DNA of 64,000 nt from Anaerolinea thermophila. Its GTDB lineage: Bacteria > Chloroflexota > Anaerolineae > Anaerolineales > Anaerolineaceae. Both the position numbers and the translations under genes were made by a program. The DNA is taken from assembly GCF_020723905.1 (NCBI RefSeq), contig NZ_DYHZ01000003.1, positions 372,207 to 436,206 on the forward strand. The letters run 5' to 3'. The stretch's first letter is position 1. Each line of letters begins with the position of its first letter. Of this stretch, positions 51,873 through 61,510 are shown piece by piece. The notes below the pieces were generated by a model that searched no databases, was not told the DNA's origin, and saw only the letters and a list, made by a program, of their open reading frames with translations.

Positions 51873-52889
51873 ATGCTGCAGGCAGTGATGGTTGAACCGG
51901 GAAAGATAAAGTTTCATGAGGTTGAGAAGCCCCTACCAGCAGAAAATCAGGTCCTGATAGCCATTCAAAGAATTGGGGTATGTGGTTCGGATATTCATGT
52001 CTATCATGGAAAACATCCCTATACGTCTTATCCGGTTGTTCAGGGGCATGAAGTTTCAGGTGTGATTGCTGAGGTGGGAACAAACGTGCAGGGATTTTCT
52101 CCGGGAGAATCCGTTGTGTTTATGCCTCAGGTGACTTGCGGGGAATGTTATCCATGTAAACATGGTATGGAGCATATCTGTGAAAATCTCAAGGTGATGG
52201 GATTCCAAACTGGTGGCGCAGCCCAGGAATATTTTGCTGTGGAAGCCAGTAAAGTGTTGAAACTTCCAGAAGGTGTTAGCCTGGATGAAGGCGCAATGGT
52301 AGAACCGGTTTCAGTGGCGGTTCATGCTTTGAGACGGGGTGGATTTGTTCCTGGAATGAAAGTGCTGGTGTTAGGTGCTGGGACTATAGGAAATCTGGTT
52401 GCACAGGTTGCCAGGGCTCAAGGGGCTCAAAAAGTTTTGATTACCGATCTCAGTGATTATAAATTGGAAAAGGCGAAAGAGTGTGGGATTGAAGGAGTTA
52501 ACACAGCAAAAGAGGATTTATCCACAGCGGTCATCCAACAAATGGGGCAGGAGAAAGCCGATTTGATTCTTGAATGCGTGGGAGTTCAACCCACCATTGC
52601 TCAAGCAGTCAACATTGCCCGAAAAGGCACAACAATTGTTGTTGTTGGCGTATTTGCCGAGAAACCGGTTGTGGATTTGGGGCTTGTTCAGGATCGTGAA
52701 CTGTCATTGGTGGGCACATTAATGTACCAACGTCCGGATTATGAAACAGCCATAAACCTCATCCATGCCGGGTTGCTGAAGTTACAACCCCTGATTACTC
52801 ACCGCTTTCCGTTTCAGGATTATCTCAAGGCTTACCTTGCCATTGAGGAATCGCAAGGAAAATACATGAAAGTGATGATTGAATTGTAA
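51873..52889 (+). CDS. Zinc-dependent alcohol dehydrogenase (MDR family)
   Basis: Medium-chain dehydrogenase of 338 residues. Catalytic zinc ligands are Cys37, His59 and Glu60 (in VCGSD and GHE), and structural zinc ligands are Cys89, Cys92, Cys95 and Cys103 in the CGECYPCKHGMEHIC region. The Rossmann motif VLGAGTIGNLVAQVARA begins near residue 166, followed by an acidic residue favouring NAD. Sorbitol, threonine and butanediol dehydrogenases share this pattern, so the substrate is open. The start is one base after the AOR stop and the GGAGG lies within that stop region. Confidence 0.93.
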   Translation: MLQAVMVEPGKIKFHEVEKPLPAENQVLIAIQRIGVCGSDIHVYHGKHPYTSYPVVQGHEVSGVIAEVGTNVQGFSPGESVVFMPQVTCGECYPCKHGMEHICENLKVMGFQTGGAAQEYFAVEASKVLKLPEGVSLDEGAMVEPVSVAVHALRRGGFVPGMKVLVLGAGTIGNLVAQVARAQGAQKVLITDLSDYKLEKAKECGIEGVNTAKEDLSTAVIQQMGQEKADLILECVGVQPTIAQAVNIARKGTTIVVVGVFAEKPVVDLGLVQDRELSLVGTLMYQRPDYETAINLIHAGLLKLQPLITHRFPFQDYLKAYLAIEESQGKYMKVMIEL

Positions 52890-53723
52890 TCAGGACAGCG
52901 ATTTCTTACTGCGGGTTTTTTGGAGTTCGTATTCCGGAATTCGCTGGCTGAGAAGATCAAGCGAAATTTCAACAACCTCCCGGGCTTCTTCGGGAGTTGT
53001 TGTTCCTATGACTACCATATCTACGGGACGAATGGTGCTCCAAACAAAAGAAAGTCCAACAACCGGAAGAAGTCGCCCTGCCGCAAGGGGTTTAATGGTC
53101 ATGACCGGTTTTCTGGCATTACGAATGATATTCATTACCCAGTCTGCTTCAACCTGCATCAGGAAACCCGCAGCATTATAAATCTGGATATAGGTTTCCA
53201 CATCCGCACCCATTTCATCGCAAATGACCGGCGTTTCCGGCATGTGCGTGGAAAGCCCCGGGATCATTCCGCGCTCTCGAATCATCCTCGTATAGCGATC
53301 CAGATTGCGAATGGTGCGGTACATACGATCCAGCAAAGCGTCCGTGACGGCTTGATGTGGCAAACAAAAAGTGGCATGCCACTCAGCACATTGATCGAAA
53401 ACCACTTCTGGCTCGTTCTCTTTGGGACCACCCGGCAAAATATTGAACCATGGCGTGTAAATCCGGTAAATGGATTTTCCTGAACGCTGTTCGGCTTCCT
53501 GAATGGATTCTTCCAGTAGCGGATGCAAAGGTCCCATGACGGCATCAATATTGTATTGTAAAAAGGCAAGCAAAACTTTCACGATCCTGTCACGGGTTTG
53601 CAGATCCTTGATAAAGCGGTCCTTTGCCATGCTGGTGTGAGAGTATCCCAGGAACCAGTTGGTTCCAACAATGAGACGGGGTAAACTCACTCCCCCAACT
53701 TCTGTTCGGGGAAAAGTGTCCAT
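52890..53723 (-). CDS. Aldo/keto reductase-like TIM-barrel protein of unknown function
   Basis: A 277-residue soluble protein whose C-terminal half (KPVMTIKPLAAGRLLP, VVIGTTTPEEAREVVEI) resembles the NADP-binding end of aldo/keto reductases. The N-terminal half has PRLIVGTNWFLGYSH and an IYTPWFNILPGGPKENEPE loop but I do not see the classical Asp-Tyr-Lys-His catalytic set. It may be a catalytically altered relative. GGAGG stands six bases before the ATG. It immediately follows the polyprenyl synthase gene on the minus strand and abuts the stop of the convergent zinc dehydrogenase. Confidence 0.6.
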   Translation of the reverse strand: MDTFPRTEVGGVSLPRLIVGTNWFLGYSHTSMAKDRFIKDLQTRDRIVKVLLAFLQYNIDAVMGPLHPLLEESIQEAEQRSGKSIYRIYTPWFNILPGGPKENEPEVVFDQCAEWHATFCLPHQAVTDALLDRMYRTIRNLDRYTRMIRERGMIPGLSTHMPETPVICDEMGADVETYIQIYNAAGFLMQVEADWVMNIIRNARKPVMTIKPLAAGRLLPVVGLSFVWSTIRPVDMVVIGTTTPEEAREVVEISLDLLSQRIPEYELQKTRSKKSLS

Positions 53724-54710
53724 TTAGAACCTCCGATCCACTACATGATGCGCTAATTCCTCCAGGGCGAGACGCTCAGGACAGGGTTCGAATTGATTGA
53801 GGTTCCGGATGGCTGTTTCGACAAACTGAATGGCTTCCTGATGACTGCGTTCAATGGCCTCACTGGAACGGATTGAGTCAATGAGCCGTTCTATCTCGTC
53901 TTGATCGTCAATACAAAGCCCATCGACCAGATAATGGGTCAGGTCATGCTCAGGATGCATTTCGGCAAAATAAATGGCGGGTAAAGTGACAATGCCCTGC
54001 CGTAAATCGCTCCCAATGGGTTTACCAAGGGTGGCTTGTTCACCGGTGTAATCCAGAATGTCGTCAACGATTTGAAAAGCCATTCCCACCGCATATCCGT
54101 AAGCCCTTAAGGCTTCAGCCACCGCATCGGGAGCAAGACATAACAATGCCGCTGATTTCGCAGACATCTCGAAGAGAGAAGCCGTTTTGGCAAAGATACG
54201 CTGGTAATAGTTGTTTCGATCTACCTTACAACGCGTACTGAATAATTGAGTCAATTCCCCACCCACAATAATTGAGAGAGTATGGGAAAAGAGTTTCATC
54301 ACCGGCACCGAGTCGGTTTGTGATGCAAGGTTTGCAGCGCGAGCAAACAGATAATCTCCGGTCAAAACGGTGGCGCCAGGTGACCAGCGTGAATTCAGTG
54401 TAGGCATTCCCCGGCGTAGCAAAGACCCATCAATCAAATCATCATGAACCAGTGTGGCGGTATGAAGCATTTCAATGGCAGCGGCAAGATTAAGCAATGG
54501 CTCTCGCTGGGCTTTGAGCATTTTCCCTGCCAGAATCGTCAAAGTAGGACGAATGCGTTTTCCACCGGCATTTAAAAGTAAATCTATCGCAGCCTTTAGA
54601 TCAGGATAGCGCTCATCTGCCTGTGAGCGCATTAAGGCTTCAACTTCACGCAGGTCATCTTGAATGGAAACCATAAAAGTAACAGCCGAGGTCAATTTTA
54701 ACTCTCCCAT
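53724..54710 (-). CDS. Polyprenyl (trans-isoprenyl) diphosphate synthase
   Basis: Chain-elongating prenyltransferase of 328 residues that condenses isopentenyl diphosphate units for quinone side chains or lipid carriers. The first aspartate-rich motif is at Asp90, Asp91 and Asp94 in LVHDDLIDG, and the second is VDDILDYTG near residue 216. The upstream GGKRIRP motif binds diphosphate. The first ATG overlaps the TatD gene by 13 bases; an alternative ATG lies 12 codons further in, and neither has a good ribosome-binding site. Product chain length cannot be read off directly. Confidence 0.92.
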   Translation of the reverse strand: MGELKLTSAVTFMVSIQDDLREVEALMRSQADERYPDLKAAIDLLLNAGGKRIRPTLTILAGKMLKAQREPLLNLAAAIEMLHTATLVHDDLIDGSLLRRGMPTLNSRWSPGATVLTGDYLFARAANLASQTDSVPVMKLFSHTLSIIVGGELTQLFSTRCKVDRNNYYQRIFAKTASLFEMSAKSAALLCLAPDAVAEALRAYGYAVGMAFQIVDDILDYTGEQATLGKPIGSDLRQGIVTLPAIYFAEMHPEHDLTHYLVDGLCIDDQDEIERLIDSIRSSEAIERSHQEAIQFVETAIRNLNQFEPCPERLALEELAHHVVDRRF

Positions 54711-55495
54711 AAAAAGAGCGATGTTGCATTTTGGGTTGTAATTTGCCAGACTTCTGGTACAGACAGGTCAAACTGTCTTGCCAGTTCTTCGGCAATCAGC
54801 GTCACAAACATGGGTTCATTTCTTTTTCCACGATGTGGATGGGGCGTTAAGAAGGGCGCGTCGGTCTCAATGAGAATTCGATTTTTGGGCAATTCTTTGA
54901 TGATGCGTTTTTTTTCTACTGCGTTTTTATAGGTGATTGGTCCTGATATTCCCAGATAAAACCCCATACCAATAACCTGACAAGCAAGACTTAGAGGACC
55001 TTCAAAGGAGTGCCAGACTCCTAATCGGTTTGGCGCTTTGCTCGTATCAACCCATGTTTGCAAGATTTGGAGGAGGTCTGTTTCCGAGTTGCGGTTGTGA
55101 AGCACAACAGGGAGACCTCTGTTTGCTGCAAGATCGAGCTGGGCTTCGAGTGCGTTTTTTTGAATGTCCGCAGGGGTATGTTCTCGGTAGTAATCCAGTC
55201 CGATTTCCCCAATTGCAACCACTTTTGGAACTTTAACCAGATCTGCTAGTTCCGAATAAGCGGTTTGAGACCAGCAATCTCCTGCACTGTTTGGATGAAT
55301 ACCCACAGCCGCAAATACCTGTGGATATCGCTGAGCCAGTTCAACAGCACGAACGCTGGTCTCAACGTCAATTCCGGGAACGAGAATTCGCTCTACCCCT
55401 GCCCGAACTGCGCGTTCGAGAACCTCCTCCAAATCAGCATCAAACGTGTTAAGGTTCAGATGACAGTGAGTATCTGTTAAGTAGACTTTGTTCAT
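54698..55495 (-). CDS. tatD: TatD family metal-dependent hydrolase
   Basis: A 265-residue TIM-barrel hydrolase; family members act as 3'-5' DNA exonucleases or deoxyribonucleases. The N-terminal DTHCHLNLNTF supplies the first metal ligands; GEIGLDYYRE holds the bridging Glu; His residues occur in VVLHNRNSE and GVWHSFEG; and the terminal Asp is in IETDAPFLTP. The last two are classical TatD signatures. It overlaps the prenyltransferase gene downstream and lies immediately after the phosphohexomutase stop, so the three appear co-transcribed. Confidence 0.93.
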   Translation of the reverse strand: MNKVYLTDTHCHLNLNTFDADLEEVLERAVRAGVERILVPGIDVETSVRAVELAQRYPQVFAAVGIHPNSAGDCWSQTAYSELADLVKVPKVVAIGEIGLDYYREHTPADIQKNALEAQLDLAANRGLPVVLHNRNSETDLLQILQTWVDTSKAPNRLGVWHSFEGPLSLACQVIGMGFYLGISGPITYKNAVEKKRIIKELPKNRILIETDAPFLTPHPHRGKRNEPMFVTLIAEELARQFDLSVPEVWQITTQNATSLFLWES

Positions 55496-56917
55496 TTACT
55501 CCAGCCCGGCAATTCTCAATCCGTCCTTGAGAATGAAAGGCACCCGGTCTTTGTGGGTGGTTTCACAATACACCCGCATGATGGGCTCTGTCCCAGAGAA
55601 ACGGATCAGCAACCAGCCGCCATCCTCTAAGGAGAATTTAAAACCATCCGTGGTATTCAAACCAGTGACTTTGAGACCACCGATGGTGGCGGGATTGGCG
55701 GCTAGGATGGCTTGTTCCCGGGCGCTTCTTTCACCCTTGAAGGTACGGTCCACCCGATCATAGAAATGAGGACCCACCTTGCTGAAGAGTAAATCAATTA
55801 ATTCGCTGGGTTTGCGCTGTAATTTCACCATCATGTCAAGAATGTACAAACCAGCCAGAATTCCATCTCGCTCGGGAACGTTTCCGCGGAAGGCATACCC
55901 GCCGGATTCTTCACCACCAATCATAGCGTTGGTTTCCAGCATTTTTGGAGCCACATACTTAAACCCTACCCCAGTCTCGTAAACGGGGATGTTGTACATC
56001 TTGCCCAGTTTTTCCAGCATACTGGTAGTTGAGAGAGTTTTTACAATGGCTCCCCGCTCGCCGCGTACTTCCAGCAGATATAACGCCAGCAATGCATACA
56101 CCTGCAACTGGTTGATAAAGTTGCCTTTTTCATCCCCGACGCCGACCCGATCTGCGTCTCCATCGGTAATCAGAAGGACATCGGCTCCAAGGTCAACGGT
56201 TTTCTTCAATCCCACATTGATATTGGGTGGAATCGGTTCAGGCCGTTTCATTTCGGGGAAAATGGGGTTGCGCTCGTTGTGGATTTCTACGATCTCAGTC
56301 TTCCCGCCGGCAAGAATGCGGGGGAACCACCCGGCGCCATTTCCCCACATGCAGTCCACCACTACTTTCAATCCAGCCTGTTTGATGGGTTCAACATCAA
56401 TTAACGCTTTCAAATGTTCGATGTAAGCCGGAGCGGGATCAAATCGTTGAATGAGCCCTTGAGCCTCTGCGTCTGAGGCGGGCATGCGCTTTACATCGGA
56501 TTCGTCTTCGGGGATCAGCGCTTCAATTTCTTTCAAGCCATCCGGATCAATTGCGCCCCCGAATTCGTTGCGTACTTTGAAGCCATTATCCGTTGGAGGA
56601 TTGTGGGAAGCGGTGATATTGATCGCGCCAGCGGCTTTGTGATGGACAACCGAATAAGCAATCACCGGAGTTGGCGTTGCTCCATCTGTTAGCAGGACTT
56701 TCAGACCGTTTCCAGCCATGACTTCAGCAGCGGCGAGGGCAAAATTCTCTGAGTGAAAACGTTTGTCATGACCAATGACAAATGTTGCCCCGGCTTTTCC
56801 ATGCCGAATCATGTAAGAAGCGTAGCCCTGTGTCGCACGTCGAACATTTGCAAAGGTGTAGTCTTCAGCAATCACACCGCGCCAGCCATCAGTTCCAAAT
56901 CGGATAGTATGGGACAT
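55496..56917 (-). CDS. Phosphoglucomutase/phosphomannomutase family protein
   Basis: Alpha-D-phosphohexomutase of 473 residues acting on a hexose 1-/6-phosphate. The phosphoserine loop is TASHNP with Ser104, the metal loop is DGDADR at 252-257, the sugar-binding GGEESGG lies near residue 345, and a C-terminal phosphate-binding segment [10 protein letters not shown] is near 450. ATG 56917 has CGGAGAT five bases upstream and is preferred to the ATG ten codons before. Substrate (glucose, mannose or glucosamine phosphate) is not decided. A TATAAT on the minus strand at 56956-56961 may be its -10 element. Confidence 0.92.
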   Translation of the reverse strand: MSHTIRFGTDGWRGVIAEDYTFANVRRATQGYASYMIRHGKAGATFVIGHDKRFHSENFALAAAEVMAGNGLKVLLTDGATPTPVIAYSVVHHKAAGAINITASHNPPTDNGFKVRNEFGGAIDPDGLKEIEALIPEDESDVKRMPASDAEAQGLIQRFDPAPAYIEHLKALIDVEPIKQAGLKVVVDCMWGNGAGWFPRILAGGKTEIVEIHNERNPIFPEMKRPEPIPPNINVGLKKTVDLGADVLLITDGDADRVGVGDEKGNFINQLQVYALLALYLLEVRGERGAIVKTLSTTSMLEKLGKMYNIPVYETGVGFKYVAPKMLETNAMIGGEESGGYAFRGNVPERDGILAGLYILDMMVKLQRKPSELIDLLFSKVGPHFYDRVDRTFKGERSAREQAILAANPATIGGLKVTGLNTTDGFKFSLEDGGWLLIRFSGTEPIMRVYCETTHKDRVPFILKDGLRIAGLE

Positions 56918-56987
56918 ATTATCTCCGAAAAGTGAGAAATAGAACAATTTATGTTATTATAACAGGGTTTAAAGAAGAAAAAAGACC

Positions 56988-57015
56988 TTGTGAAAACCCT
57001 TGCAAAGGGTAGAAT
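56988..57015 (+). promoter_or_regulatory. Promoter of the cysteine desulfurase-mnmA unit
   Basis: TTGTGA at 56988-56993, a 16-base spacer and TAGAAT at 57010-57015. The start near 57022 precedes the ATG at 57039 by about 17 bases, with AAGGA before the start codon. Confidence 0.6.
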
Positions 57016-57038
57016 TGATATAAAGTCTGGATAAGGAT

Positions 57039-58193
57039 ATGTCTCAGGGACGTTATTATCTTGATTATGCGGCCACAACACCACTCGATTCAAAGGTGTT
57101 GGAAAAAATGTTTCCATTTTTCACCGATCAGTTTGGAAACCCTTCCTCGGTTCATTTCTGGGGACAGCAGGCAGAAAATGCCGTCGAATTGGCTCGGGAA
57201 GAAGTTGCTTCCTGCTTAAACGCCGAGCCGGCAGAGATTGTATTTACCGGTTGTGGAACAGAAAGCGACAATCTGGCGCTTCGCGGCGTTGCCCGTGCTC
57301 AACGAAATCTCAATGGGAAAACTCACCTCTTGACCACTCCGGTTGAACATCATGCGGTTTCCCACACGGCTTTTGATCTGGCAGAGAGGGAAGGGTTTGA
57401 GGTCGAACTGTTGCCTGTGGATTCGTTTGGCATGGTCGACCCGGATGAGGTGGCACGACGCATCCGCAAAGATACCGCACTGGTGTCGGTTATTTATGCC
57501 AATAATGAAATTGGCACCATAAATCCCATTGCTGAAATTGGTAGAATTTGCCAGGAAAAGGGTGTACCTTTCCACACAGATGCCGTGCAAGCCGCCGCGC
57601 ATTTGAAAATGGATGTTCAACGGGATAACGTGGATTTGCTTTCCATTGGAGCGCATAAGTTCTATGGTCCAAAAGGTGCCGGTGCACTGTACATTCGGAA
57701 AGGCACACCTGTCGTAGCCGTGCAAACCGGAGGAAAGCAAGAAAATTACCTGCGTGCGGGAACTCATAATGTGCCATATATTGTGGGACTGGCGGAGGCG
57801 TTGAAGATTGCCCAGTCCAACCCGGAAGAGAGGGCACACCATTATCAGTCCATGCGGGATGCTTTGATTGATACTGTGCTCACCCGCATTCCGGGCAGTC
57901 AATTAACCGGCCATCCGGTGATGCGTTTGCCCAATCATGCCAGTTTTGTGTTTGATCGCGTGGACGGTAATACGCTTTTAATGATGCTCGATGTGAAGGG
58001 ATTTGCCTGTTCATCGGGTTCTGCCTGCAAGACCGGCAGTCCTCAGCCTTCAGAGGTGTTGCTTGCTCTGGGCATTCCTCCGCAACTGGCACTCTCTTCC
58101 TTGAGGGTGACATTAGGAAGAGACACTACCCCTGAGGTGATCACCCGTTTTGTGGAAGCCCTGTCGGATTGTATATCGCAGCAGAGAAGGTGA
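57039..58193 (+). CDS. iscS: Cysteine desulfurase (IscS/NifS family)
   Basis: PLP enzyme of 384 residues that takes sulfur from cysteine as a persulfide. The PLP lysine is Lys207 in SIGAHKFYGPKG, and the mobile loop holds the active Cys324 in ACSSGSAC. The N-terminal YLDYAATTPLDSKVLEKM is typical. AAGGA stands just before the ATG. The next gene is mnmA, 16 bases downstream, so the main job is probably sulfur supply for 2-thiouridine in tRNA; supply to iron-sulfur or molybdenum cofactor synthesis is also possible. Confidence 0.95.
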   Translation: MSQGRYYLDYAATTPLDSKVLEKMFPFFTDQFGNPSSVHFWGQQAENAVELAREEVASCLNAEPAEIVFTGCGTESDNLALRGVARAQRNLNGKTHLLTTPVEHHAVSHTAFDLAEREGFEVELLPVDSFGMVDPDEVARRIRKDTALVSVIYANNEIGTINPIAEIGRICQEKGVPFHTDAVQAAAHLKMDVQRDNVDLLSIGAHKFYGPKGAGALYIRKGTPVVAVQTGGKQENYLRAGTHNVPYIVGLAEALKIAQSNPEERAHHYQSMRDALIDTVLTRIPGSQLTGHPVMRLPNHASFVFDRVDGNTLLMMLDVKGFACSSGSACKTGSPQPSEVLLALGIPPQLALSSLRVTLGRDTTPEVITRFVEALSDCISQQRR

Positions 58194-58209
58194 AAGGCTA
58201 AAGGGATAG

Positions 58210-59304
58210 ATGCTAGAAATGGAAGGCAATACCGTTGTCATTGCCATGAGCGGAGGAGTGGATAGTTCTGTCGCCGCGGCATTGCTGGTGGAACAGGGGT
58301 ATCGGGTGATTGGAATGATGCTCCGGCTCTGGTCGGAGGAAGGCAAAGAAGATCAAAACCGGTGTTGCACCCCCGATGCCATGGCGCTGGCACGCAGAGT
58401 AGCGGCAAAACTGGGCATCCCTTTTTATGCATTGGATGTACGTGACCGGTTTAAAGAACTGGTTGTCACTCATTTTCTGCAGGGATACGCCTCCGGGGTG
58501 ACGCCAAACCCCTGTTTAAAGTGCAACCGTTTTATTCGCTGGGGAGTTCTGTACGAGCATGCTCGCTCTCTGGGAGCAAACTGGTTTGCCACCGGACATT
58601 ACGCCCGCCTGCGGCGGTTAGAATCGGGAGAAGTGCAACTTCTCAGGGGATTGGACGCCGAAAAGGATCAATCCTACGTACTCAGCGTTCTTCCTCAGGA
58701 ACAACTTCAGCACACGCTTTTCCCCATTGGTGAGTTCCACAAGCATGAAGTGCGGGAACTGGCTCAGCGCCTGGGTTTGCCCGTTGCCCACCGACCTGAT
58801 AGCCAGGATTTGTGCTTTCTGGCAGGGGGAGATTACCGCGATTTCCTTGCCCGTCACGCGCCGCAGGTGCGTCAGCCCGGTTTGATTGTGGACCGTCAGG
58901 GGAATGTACTGGGAGAGCATCAGGGGCTGGCTTTTTACACCATTGGACAACGCAAAGGACTGGGAATTTCTTCCCCCCGTCCCCTTTATGTACTTGAAAA
59001 AGATGTGTACCAGAACCGTCTGGTAGTTGGCGAAGAGCATGAACTGGGGCGCAGTAATCTGATAGCCAATGAGGTAAACTGGATTTCCGGAAATCCACCG
59101 GAAACTCCCCTTCCCGTTGAAGTGAAAATTCGTTACAAAGCCCGAGAAGCCCGGGCAGTTGTGATACCATTAACTTCAAATCGGGTTCGCGTGCAATTTG
59201 AATACCCTCTGAGGGATATTACTCCCGGTCAGCAGTGTGTTTTTTATCAAGGGGACATTTGCCTTGGAGGGGGGATCATCTCAACCGAAGTGGAGAGCGC
59301 ATGA
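58210..59304 (+). CDS. mnmA: tRNA-specific 2-thiouridylase MnmA
   Basis: Adenylates and thiolates U34 of tRNAs for Lys, Glu and Gln. The PP-loop SGGVDS lies at 14-19. The catalytic pair is Cys102 (NPCLKC) and Cys202 (SQDLCFL), positions equivalent to the E. coli residues. The C-terminal beta-barrel domain binds the tRNA anticodon. The 364-residue length fits. Its stop overlaps the next gene (ATGA). Co-location with a cysteine desulfurase fits the sulfur relay. Confidence 0.96.
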   Translation: MLEMEGNTVVIAMSGGVDSSVAAALLVEQGYRVIGMMLRLWSEEGKEDQNRCCTPDAMALARRVAAKLGIPFYALDVRDRFKELVVTHFLQGYASGVTPNPCLKCNRFIRWGVLYEHARSLGANWFATGHYARLRRLESGEVQLLRGLDAEKDQSYVLSVLPQEQLQHTLFPIGEFHKHEVRELAQRLGLPVAHRPDSQDLCFLAGGDYRDFLARHAPQVRQPGLIVDRQGNVLGEHQGLAFYTIGQRKGLGISSPRPLYVLEKDVYQNRLVVGEEHELGRSNLIANEVNWISGNPPETPLPVEVKIRYKAREARAVVIPLTSNRVRVQFEYPLRDITPGQQCVFYQGDICLGGGIISTEVESA

Positions 59305-59570
59305 CCCTTCCAGCCTTGCTTTTCGGCTTCCTTTTTGCCACTTTGATAGGCGCAGCCTTTCACCTGTGGAAAGATGGCGGTTTTGGACGGCTGATCCTGT
59401 ATCTGGTGCTTGCCTGGATCGGATTCTGGGCGGGACATTTGCTGGCGGTCTCGCTGGGGTGGCATTTCCTCTCTGTCGGTCCGCTCCGTTTTGGGATGGC
59501 AGTTCTGGGGGCTTTGCTTTTTCTGGGAACAGGACACTGGCTCAGTCTGGTCAAGGACGAGTCGGAATAA
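59301..59570 (+). CDS. Small hydrophobic membrane protein
   Basis: An 89-residue protein with about three hydrophobic segments (residues 3-22, 29-52 and 60-80) and a short acidic tail. The family is not recognised. ATG 59301 overlaps the mnmA stop as ATGA, so it is translationally coupled; longer frames run into mnmA and are rejected. Function cannot be assigned. Confidence 0.7.
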   Translation: MTLPALLFGFLFATLIGAAFHLWKDGGFGRLILYLVLAWIGFWAGHLLAVSLGWHFLSVGPLRFGMAVLGALLFLGTGHWLSLVKDESE

Positions 59571-59594
59571 TATCCATTGGAAAGAGGGTACATC

Positions 59595-61502
59595 ATGTTT
59601 CGCATTGAGTCACTGTTGTCTGCGCGCCTGTTTGTTTCTCCTCAGGTAGTGGGAAACCGCCTGTATTTCATCTCCAACCTGAGCGGGCATCTCAGTTTGT
59701 ACGCCATGGATCACGGAGGGAGTGTCCCTGAACCTTTGCTTCCCCCGGATCTTGTCCTGCATAACCCTCATTTGATGGGAGGGTACCCTTTTTACGTCTT
59801 TGAGGATCTGGGGAAGATTCTGGTGATGATGGACCACGAGGGCGATGAAAACTATCAGCCCATGGTTATTCCCATGGAAGGTGGCTATCCTGAGCCGTTC
59901 TTTAAGGATGTGTTGGGGAATTGCCGGGTTCATCTGGTGGATTGCGATGCCAGGTCTCACGTGGTGTATTTCTCCGCAGAGTCGCGTGAGACCGATACGC
60001 AGATGACCTACCGCGCCAGTCTGGCTAACGGGAGCATTGAAAAAATTGCCGAAAGTCCCTTTGGGGTTTATCCATTGTGCCATACCGAAGCACATGAGCG
60101 TGTGGTGCTCATGGACGGTTACACCGAAGGCGATGGAGTCTTATACCTCTGGGAAAAGGACATCCCGGAAAAGCGCCTGATTCTGGGAAAGCCCCTGGAA
60201 CAGCGCCAGCCGGGTGAGGAAGTCCCCCTGAATGGCATTCGCAGCGGAGTGTTTGTGAATGATGGACAGGGGCTTTTGCTTGCCTGTGCGGTATTTAATG
60301 ATCGTTATGGGCCCGCCTACCTGGATCTCAACCAGCCCGGCAGGTTGCAGGAAATGAAAGTGGAGGGCATTGCCCACAGCGGCGATGGCGAAATGGTAGG
60401 GATTCAATCTCTGAAGGAGGGGCTTTATCTGGTGGAATACAACATAGATGGGTGTTCGTGGTTGTACGAAGCCACGGCTGATTTCTCTACCATGACCCTC
60501 CACCTGATGAGACCCATTGTGGGGCATCATCCTCCCTTTGTGGCTGGCATGCTGGCTTCTTATCTGTACGATGAGGCTTCCGATCGGTATGCCATCTCCT
60601 ACTCTACGGCAACCTCGCCCACGCAACTGTACACCATTGAAGGCGCAGATCGCCAGACCATTGTCCAACACACCCGCGAACGGGTGCTGGGGATTCCCTC
60701 GGCATGGCTTTCGCCCGGAGAAGATGCCTCTTACACTTCCTTTGACGGCACACGCATTTCCGCCCGCCTTTACCTGCCCTCACCGCATCTGGGCTATGCG
60801 GGTCCCCGCCCGCTGGTGTACTACATTCATGGCGGTCCGCAGAGTCAGGAACGCCCCGATTTTGCCTGGTTTTCCATGCCCCTGATTCAATTCCTCACCC
60901 TGAACGGGTTTGCGGTGTTTGTCCCCAATGTGCGCGGCAGTACCGGCTACGGGCTGGCTTACACCAAGCAGGTGGATCGGGACTGGGGCGGCAGAGACCG
61001 TCTCGATCATGTGCATGCGCTGAAAGTGCTGGCAAACGATCCTCGCCTGGATGTCAGCCGCGCCGGTGTGGTTGGGCGTTCTTACGGCGGCTACATGACC
61101 CTGACCCTGGCGGCGCGCCATCCGGAACTCTGGTCTGCCGCGGTGGATATGTTCGGTCCCTTTGACCTGCTAACCTTCCTGGAGCGCATCCCGCCGACCT
61201 GGAAGCCGTACTTTAAACTCGTCCTGGGCGATCCCGTAGAAGATCGCGAATTCCTCGTGGAGCGTTCCCCCAAAACCTATATCGATCAACTTGCCTGTCC
61301 GTTGCTGGTCATTCAGGGCAAGAACGATCCGCGGGTGGTGGAGCGCGAGTCCCGCGACCTGGTGGAGTATCTGCGTCGTCAGGGAAAATCGGTCGAGTAT
61401 TTGATGTTTGAAAACGAAGGGCACGACGTGTTGAAATACGAAAACCGCGTGCGTTGCTACAATGCCATTACCGATTTCTTCAAACGCACGCTGAAACCTT
61501 AA
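59595..61502 (+). CDS. S9 family peptidase (prolyl oligopeptidase/acylaminoacyl peptidase type)
   Basis: A 635-residue two-domain serine peptidase. The first 360 residues form a beta-propeller-like domain with repeated short strands. The C-terminal alpha/beta hydrolase domain has Ser496 in GRSYGGYM, Asp578 in GKNDPR and His610 in EGHDVL, and the oxyanion-hole IHGGPQSQERP. Signal peptide not evident, so it is likely cytoplasmic. AGAGGG stands before ATG 59595. The G+C content is clearly higher than in the left part of the window. Confidence 0.93.
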   Translation: MFRIESLLSARLFVSPQVVGNRLYFISNLSGHLSLYAMDHGGSVPEPLLPPDLVLHNPHLMGGYPFYVFEDLGKILVMMDHEGDENYQPMVIPMEGGYPEPFFKDVLGNCRVHLVDCDARSHVVYFSAESRETDTQMTYRASLANGSIEKIAESPFGVYPLCHTEAHERVVLMDGYTEGDGVLYLWEKDIPEKRLILGKPLEQRQPGEEVPLNGIRSGVFVNDGQGLLLACAVFNDRYGPAYLDLNQPGRLQEMKVEGIAHSGDGEMVGIQSLKEGLYLVEYNIDGCSWLYEATADFSTMTLHLMRPIVGHHPPFVAGMLASYLYDEASDRYAISYSTATSPTQLYTIEGADRQTIVQHTRERVLGIPSAWLSPGEDASYTSFDGTRISARLYLPSPHLGYAGPRPLVYYIHGGPQSQERPDFAWFSMPLIQFLTLNGFAVFVPNVRGSTGYGLAYTKQVDRDWGGRDRLDHVHALKVLANDPRLDVSRAGVVGRSYGGYMTLTLAARHPELWSAAVDMFGPFDLLTFLERIPPTWKPYFKLVLGDPVEDREFLVERSPKTYIDQLACPLLVIQGKNDPRVVERESRDLVEYLRRQGKSVEYLMFENEGHDVLKYENRVRCYNAITDFFKRTLKP

Positions 61503-61510
61503 TAGCATCT

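Noticed and set aside
58618..59179. Minus-strand frames of 140 and 165 codons over mnmA
   Set aside because: They overlap intact mnmA motifs and have no recognisable content; long shadow frames are expected in this G+C-richer part.
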